Source: Acidimicrobiaceae bacterium (GTDB lineage Bacteria > Actinomycetota > Acidimicrobiia > Acidimicrobiales > Salinilacustritrichaceae). Taken from it: a stretch of 7,852 nt of DNA. This document shows positions 6,217 to 7,852 of this stretch, one piece after another; position 1 is the first letter of the stretch, and each line of letters starts with the position of its first letter. The stretch is from NCBI GenBank assembly GCA_003476595.1, contig DMTU01000190.1:1-7852 (forward strand), read 5' to 3'. Under the pieces are notes generated by a model that saw only the letters and a program-made list of their open reading frames with translations, did no database searches and was not told the origin of the DNA. The position numbers were made by a program, and so were the translations under genes.

Positions 6217-6882
6217 TCAGCTGTAGTAGGGATTCTCGCCGGCGTCGTGATCGGTGACGTCGATGACGTCGGTGATCTCGGGGATGGCCGACGTGATGGA
6301 GGCGGCGATGCCCTCGCGCAGGGTCATGGCCGACACGGCGCAGCCCTGGCAGCCGCCGCCCATCAGGACGTACACCTTGTCCCCGTCGACGCCCTTGAGC
6401 TCGGCGAAGCCGCCGTGGGCGGCCAGCCCCGGGTTGATCTGCTGCTCGAGCAGCTGCTGGACCTTCTCGGCCGTGGTGCCGGTGAGGTCGAGGTCGATGC
6501 CGGCGAGGGGGTCGGGCCGGTTGGGGTTGCGCAGCACGAGACCGCCCTGGCCGTCGGTGCCGGGCAGGTCGAGGGTGGCGCCCTGGAGGGAGTCCATCGA
6601 GCCGGCCGGCACCATCACGGGCAGCTCGCCCTGGTGGTAGACGATGTCGGTCTCGGTGGCCTCGGCGACCGCCTCGAACGTGAGGTCGTAGGTGTACTCC
6701 GGGCCGCGGATGCCGGTGACGGCGATGCGCAGGGCCAGGTCGGCGGGGTCGTCCTCGGACTCGCGCAGCTCGAGGATCTTGGCGATCGCGGTCTCGGTGA
6801 CGGTGAGCACCACCTCCTCGGCGCCAGCGGGCGCGTCGTCCACGGTGGTGGTCTGGGGTGCCTCGGACTCGGTCGTGGCCAT
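6217..6882 (-). CDS. nfuA: NfuA-type Fe-S carrier: degenerate A-type domain plus NifU C-terminal domain
   Basis: Probable carrier of Fe-S clusters to apo-enzymes in the cytoplasm. Seen: 221 residues. About 24-122 resemble an A-type (IscA/HesB) fold but contain no cysteine, as in the degenerate N-terminal domain known from NfuA. About 136-210 form the NifU C-terminal domain, with GGGCQGCAV giving CxxC at Cys178 and Cys181, which would bind a [4Fe-4S] cluster across a dimer. The only two cysteines in the protein are these. The first 20 residues are acidic/Thr-rich and probably disordered. Start: ATG 6882, no ribosome site, TAGCGT box six bases upstream, so probably leaderless. It stands alone, divergent from a crotonase gene and convergent with dxs; no other Fe-S assembly gene is visible. 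Family assignment is secure; the symbol is by domain architecture. Confidence 0.92.
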   Translation of the reverse strand: MATTESEAPQTTTVDDAPAGAEEVVLTVTETAIAKILELRESEDDPADLALRIAVTGIRGPEYTYDLTFEAVAEATETDIVYHQGELPVMVPAGSMDSLQGATLDLPGTDGQGGLVLRNPNRPDPLAGIDLDLTGTTAEKVQQLLEQQINPGLAAHGGFAELKGVDGDKVYVLMGGGCQGCAVSAMTLREGIAASITSAIPEITDVIDVTDHDAGENPYYS

Positions 6883-6887
6883 GTGCC

Positions 6888-6893
6888 TACGCT
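6888..6893 (+). promoter_or_regulatory. candidate -10 box for the crotonase gene, overlapping the opposite -10
   Basis: TACGCT on the plus strand fits TAnnnT and shares five bases with the minus-strand TAGCGT, the heptamer TACGCTA reading as a -10 both ways. It would give a leader of roughly 45 bases ending in a G-rich site (GGGGGG at 6932-6937, six bases before ATG 6944). No clear -35. Confidence 0.35.
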
Positions 6894-6894
6894 A
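6889..6894 (-). promoter_or_regulatory. -10 box of a probable leaderless promoter for nfuA
   Basis: TAGCGT on the minus strand, six bases before ATG 6882, is the classic spacing for leaderless actinobacterial mRNAs. No purine-rich ribosome site precedes the ATG. Confidence 0.6.
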
Positions 6895-6943
6895 CCGACG
6901 AACCATCGGAAGACCATGAGCCGGCCGGCTCGGGGGGCGAGAC

Positions 6944-7762
6944 ATGAGCGACGAGACCACCACCGACGAACAGGATCCGGTCCTCTACGAGGTGTCCGGC
7001 CACGTCGCCACGATCACCCTGAACCGGCCGCACCGCCGCAACGCCATCTCCACCCGCATGCTCAGCATGCTCAGCGACGCCCTCAGCGAGGCCGACCGCA
7101 GCGGCGACGTGCGGGCCATCGTGCTCACCGGCGCGGGCAAGGGCTTCTGCTCCGGCCTGGACATCAAGGACGCCATGTCCGGCTCGGGCATCGGCAGCGA
7201 GGGCTCCGGCGCCGCCGCCAACATGATGAACACCCGGGACCTGCCGACCTCGATCCTGTTCGAGATCGACACGCCGATCATCGCGGCCGTCAACGGCGCC
7301 GCCGCCGGCTACGGCCTCGACCTGGCCCTCGGCTGCGACATGCGGATCCTCGGCGAGACGTCCCGCCTCCTGCCCGGCTTCGCCAAGCGCGGCGTGGTCC
7401 CCGAGTCCGGCGGCACCTGGTACCTGCCTCGCCTCGTCGGCTGGGCCAAGGCCGCCGAGATCGGCTTCCTCGGCCGGGACCTCGACGCCCAGCAGTCGCT
7501 CAAGCTCGGCCTGGCCAACGCCGTCGTCGCCGACGACCAGCTCGTGGCCGAGGCCGTGTCGTGGGGCGAGGAGATCGCCACCAACGCACCGCTCGCGATC
7601 CGGGCCATGAAGCGCCTCTACCGCCACGGCCTCACCGAGGACTTCCCGGCCCACACCCACCACGTGCTCCTGCAGACGATGCAGCTGTTCGGCACGAAGG
7701 ACTTCTTCGAGGGCATCTCCAGCTTCGCCGAGGGCCGGGACCCGGAGTTCAAGGGCCGCTGA
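6944..7762 (+). CDS. crotonase-superfamily enoyl-CoA hydratase/isomerase-like protein
   Basis: Acts on an acyl-CoA thioester in the cytoplasm; exact reaction unknown. Seen: 272 residues with the crotonase core: ITLNRPHRRNA (24-34), GKGFCSGLDIKD (65-76) giving one oxyanion-hole amide, NGAAAGYGLDLALGCD (117-132) giving the other, and VVPESGGTWYLPRLVG (151-166). Aligned to rat mitochondrial enoyl-CoA hydratase, the two catalytic glutamates are replaced: Glu144 by Asp126 and Glu164 by Phe146. Glu154 instead sits in the PExGG position, where PaaG-type isomerases have an acid (PDxGG). An isomerase is therefore more likely than a standard hydratase; this is inference. Residues 77-96 are a flexible Gly/Ser/Ala-rich loop. 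Start: ATG 6944 with a G-rich ribosome site six bases upstream. The gene is full length and followed by a hairpin, so probably monocistronic. Role could be fatty acid or aromatic degradation. Confidence 0.92.
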   Translation: MSDETTTDEQDPVLYEVSGHVATITLNRPHRRNAISTRMLSMLSDALSEADRSGDVRAIVLTGAGKGFCSGLDIKDAMSGSGIGSEGSGAAANMMNTRDLPTSILFEIDTPIIAAVNGAAAGYGLDLALGCDMRILGETSRLLPGFAKRGVVPESGGTWYLPRLVGWAKAAEIGFLGRDLDAQQSLKLGLANAVVADDQLVAEAVSWGEEIATNAPLAIRAMKRLYRHGLTEDFPAHTHHVLLQTMQLFGTKDFFEGISSFAEGRDPEFKGR

Positions 7763-7775
7763 CCGCTCGCCCTCC

Positions 7776-7799
7776 GTCGTTCCTCACGCGCGGAACGAC
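7776..7799 (+). terminator. hairpin after the crotonase gene
   Basis: GTCGTTCC/GGAACGAC form a perfect 8-bp stem with an 8-base loop, 13 bases after the stop. No T-run follows. The remaining 50 bases to the window edge hold no feature I can support. Confidence 0.45.
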
Positions 7800-7852
7800 T
7801 GCCGGCGGTCGGATCGCGCGCACGGAACGCCCCGTCACCCGTTTGTCGCGCG

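Noticed and set aside
5966..6226. An 86-codon plus-strand reading frame with a good GGGAGG ribosome site before its ATG, in the gap after dxs
   Set aside because: Codon third positions lack the strong GC bias of the real genes, the frame runs through both strong hairpins, the protein has no recognisable pattern, and no TAnnnT promoter exists nearby. The GGGAGG is one of two near-identical purine runs and is better read as part of the RNA structure.
6887..7663. A 258-codon minus-strand frame opposite the crotonase gene
   Set aside because: It lies opposite a well-conserved crotonase and gives a Gly/Val/Ala/Asp-rich product without family features.
7788..7818. Near-repeat of GCGCGGAACG and GCGCACGGAACG at the right edge
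   Set aside because: Short, imperfect, in very GC-rich DNA, and one copy is the right arm of the hairpin after the crotonase gene.

Overview
The window is very GC-rich (roughly 70% or more by eye) and gene-dense. GC-ending codons dominate, GTG starts occur, and several genes have a TAnnnT -10 box immediately before the start codon with no ribosome binding site. Together with an actinobacterial-type DXS, a DUF2332 protein and a fused NfuA, this points to a chromosomal segment of a high-GC actinobacterium. Acidimicrobiia or a related lineage would fit, but that placement is inference. No mobile element, CRISPR array, tRNA or rRNA was found.

Layout. (1) 1-907, minus strand: a lipoprotein gene (233-907) whose stop overlaps by 4 bases the GTG start of an alpha/beta hydrolase that runs off the left edge. 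(2) 908-1080: divergent intergenic region with a candidate promoter on each strand. (3) 1081-1992, plus: a six-helix membrane PAP2-family enzyme. (4) 2044-3934, minus: a two-gene unit, a complete soluble class III nucleotide cyclase followed after 16 bases by a DUF2332 protein of unknown function. (5) 4011-5858, plus: dxs, divergent from the cyclase across 76 bases, with both starts looking leaderless. (6) 5859-6216: a 358-base non-coding gap between convergent genes, full of inverted repeats. (7) 6217-6882, minus: an NfuA-type Fe-S carrier with a leaderless-looking start. (8) 6944-7762, plus: a crotonase-fold enzyme lacking both hydratase glutamates, followed by a hairpin; the last 50 bases hold no recognisable gene.

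The genes are mostly housekeeping. DXS starts the MEP isoprenoid pathway, whose last two enzymes (IspG, IspH) are Fe-S proteins, so a nearby Fe-S carrier is functionally compatible, though the two genes are convergent and not an operon. The cyclase/DUF2332 pair is the clearest lead to an unknown function. The gap downstream of dxs is the clearest unexplained non-coding structure. I see no strong evidence for a new multi-gene system in this window.
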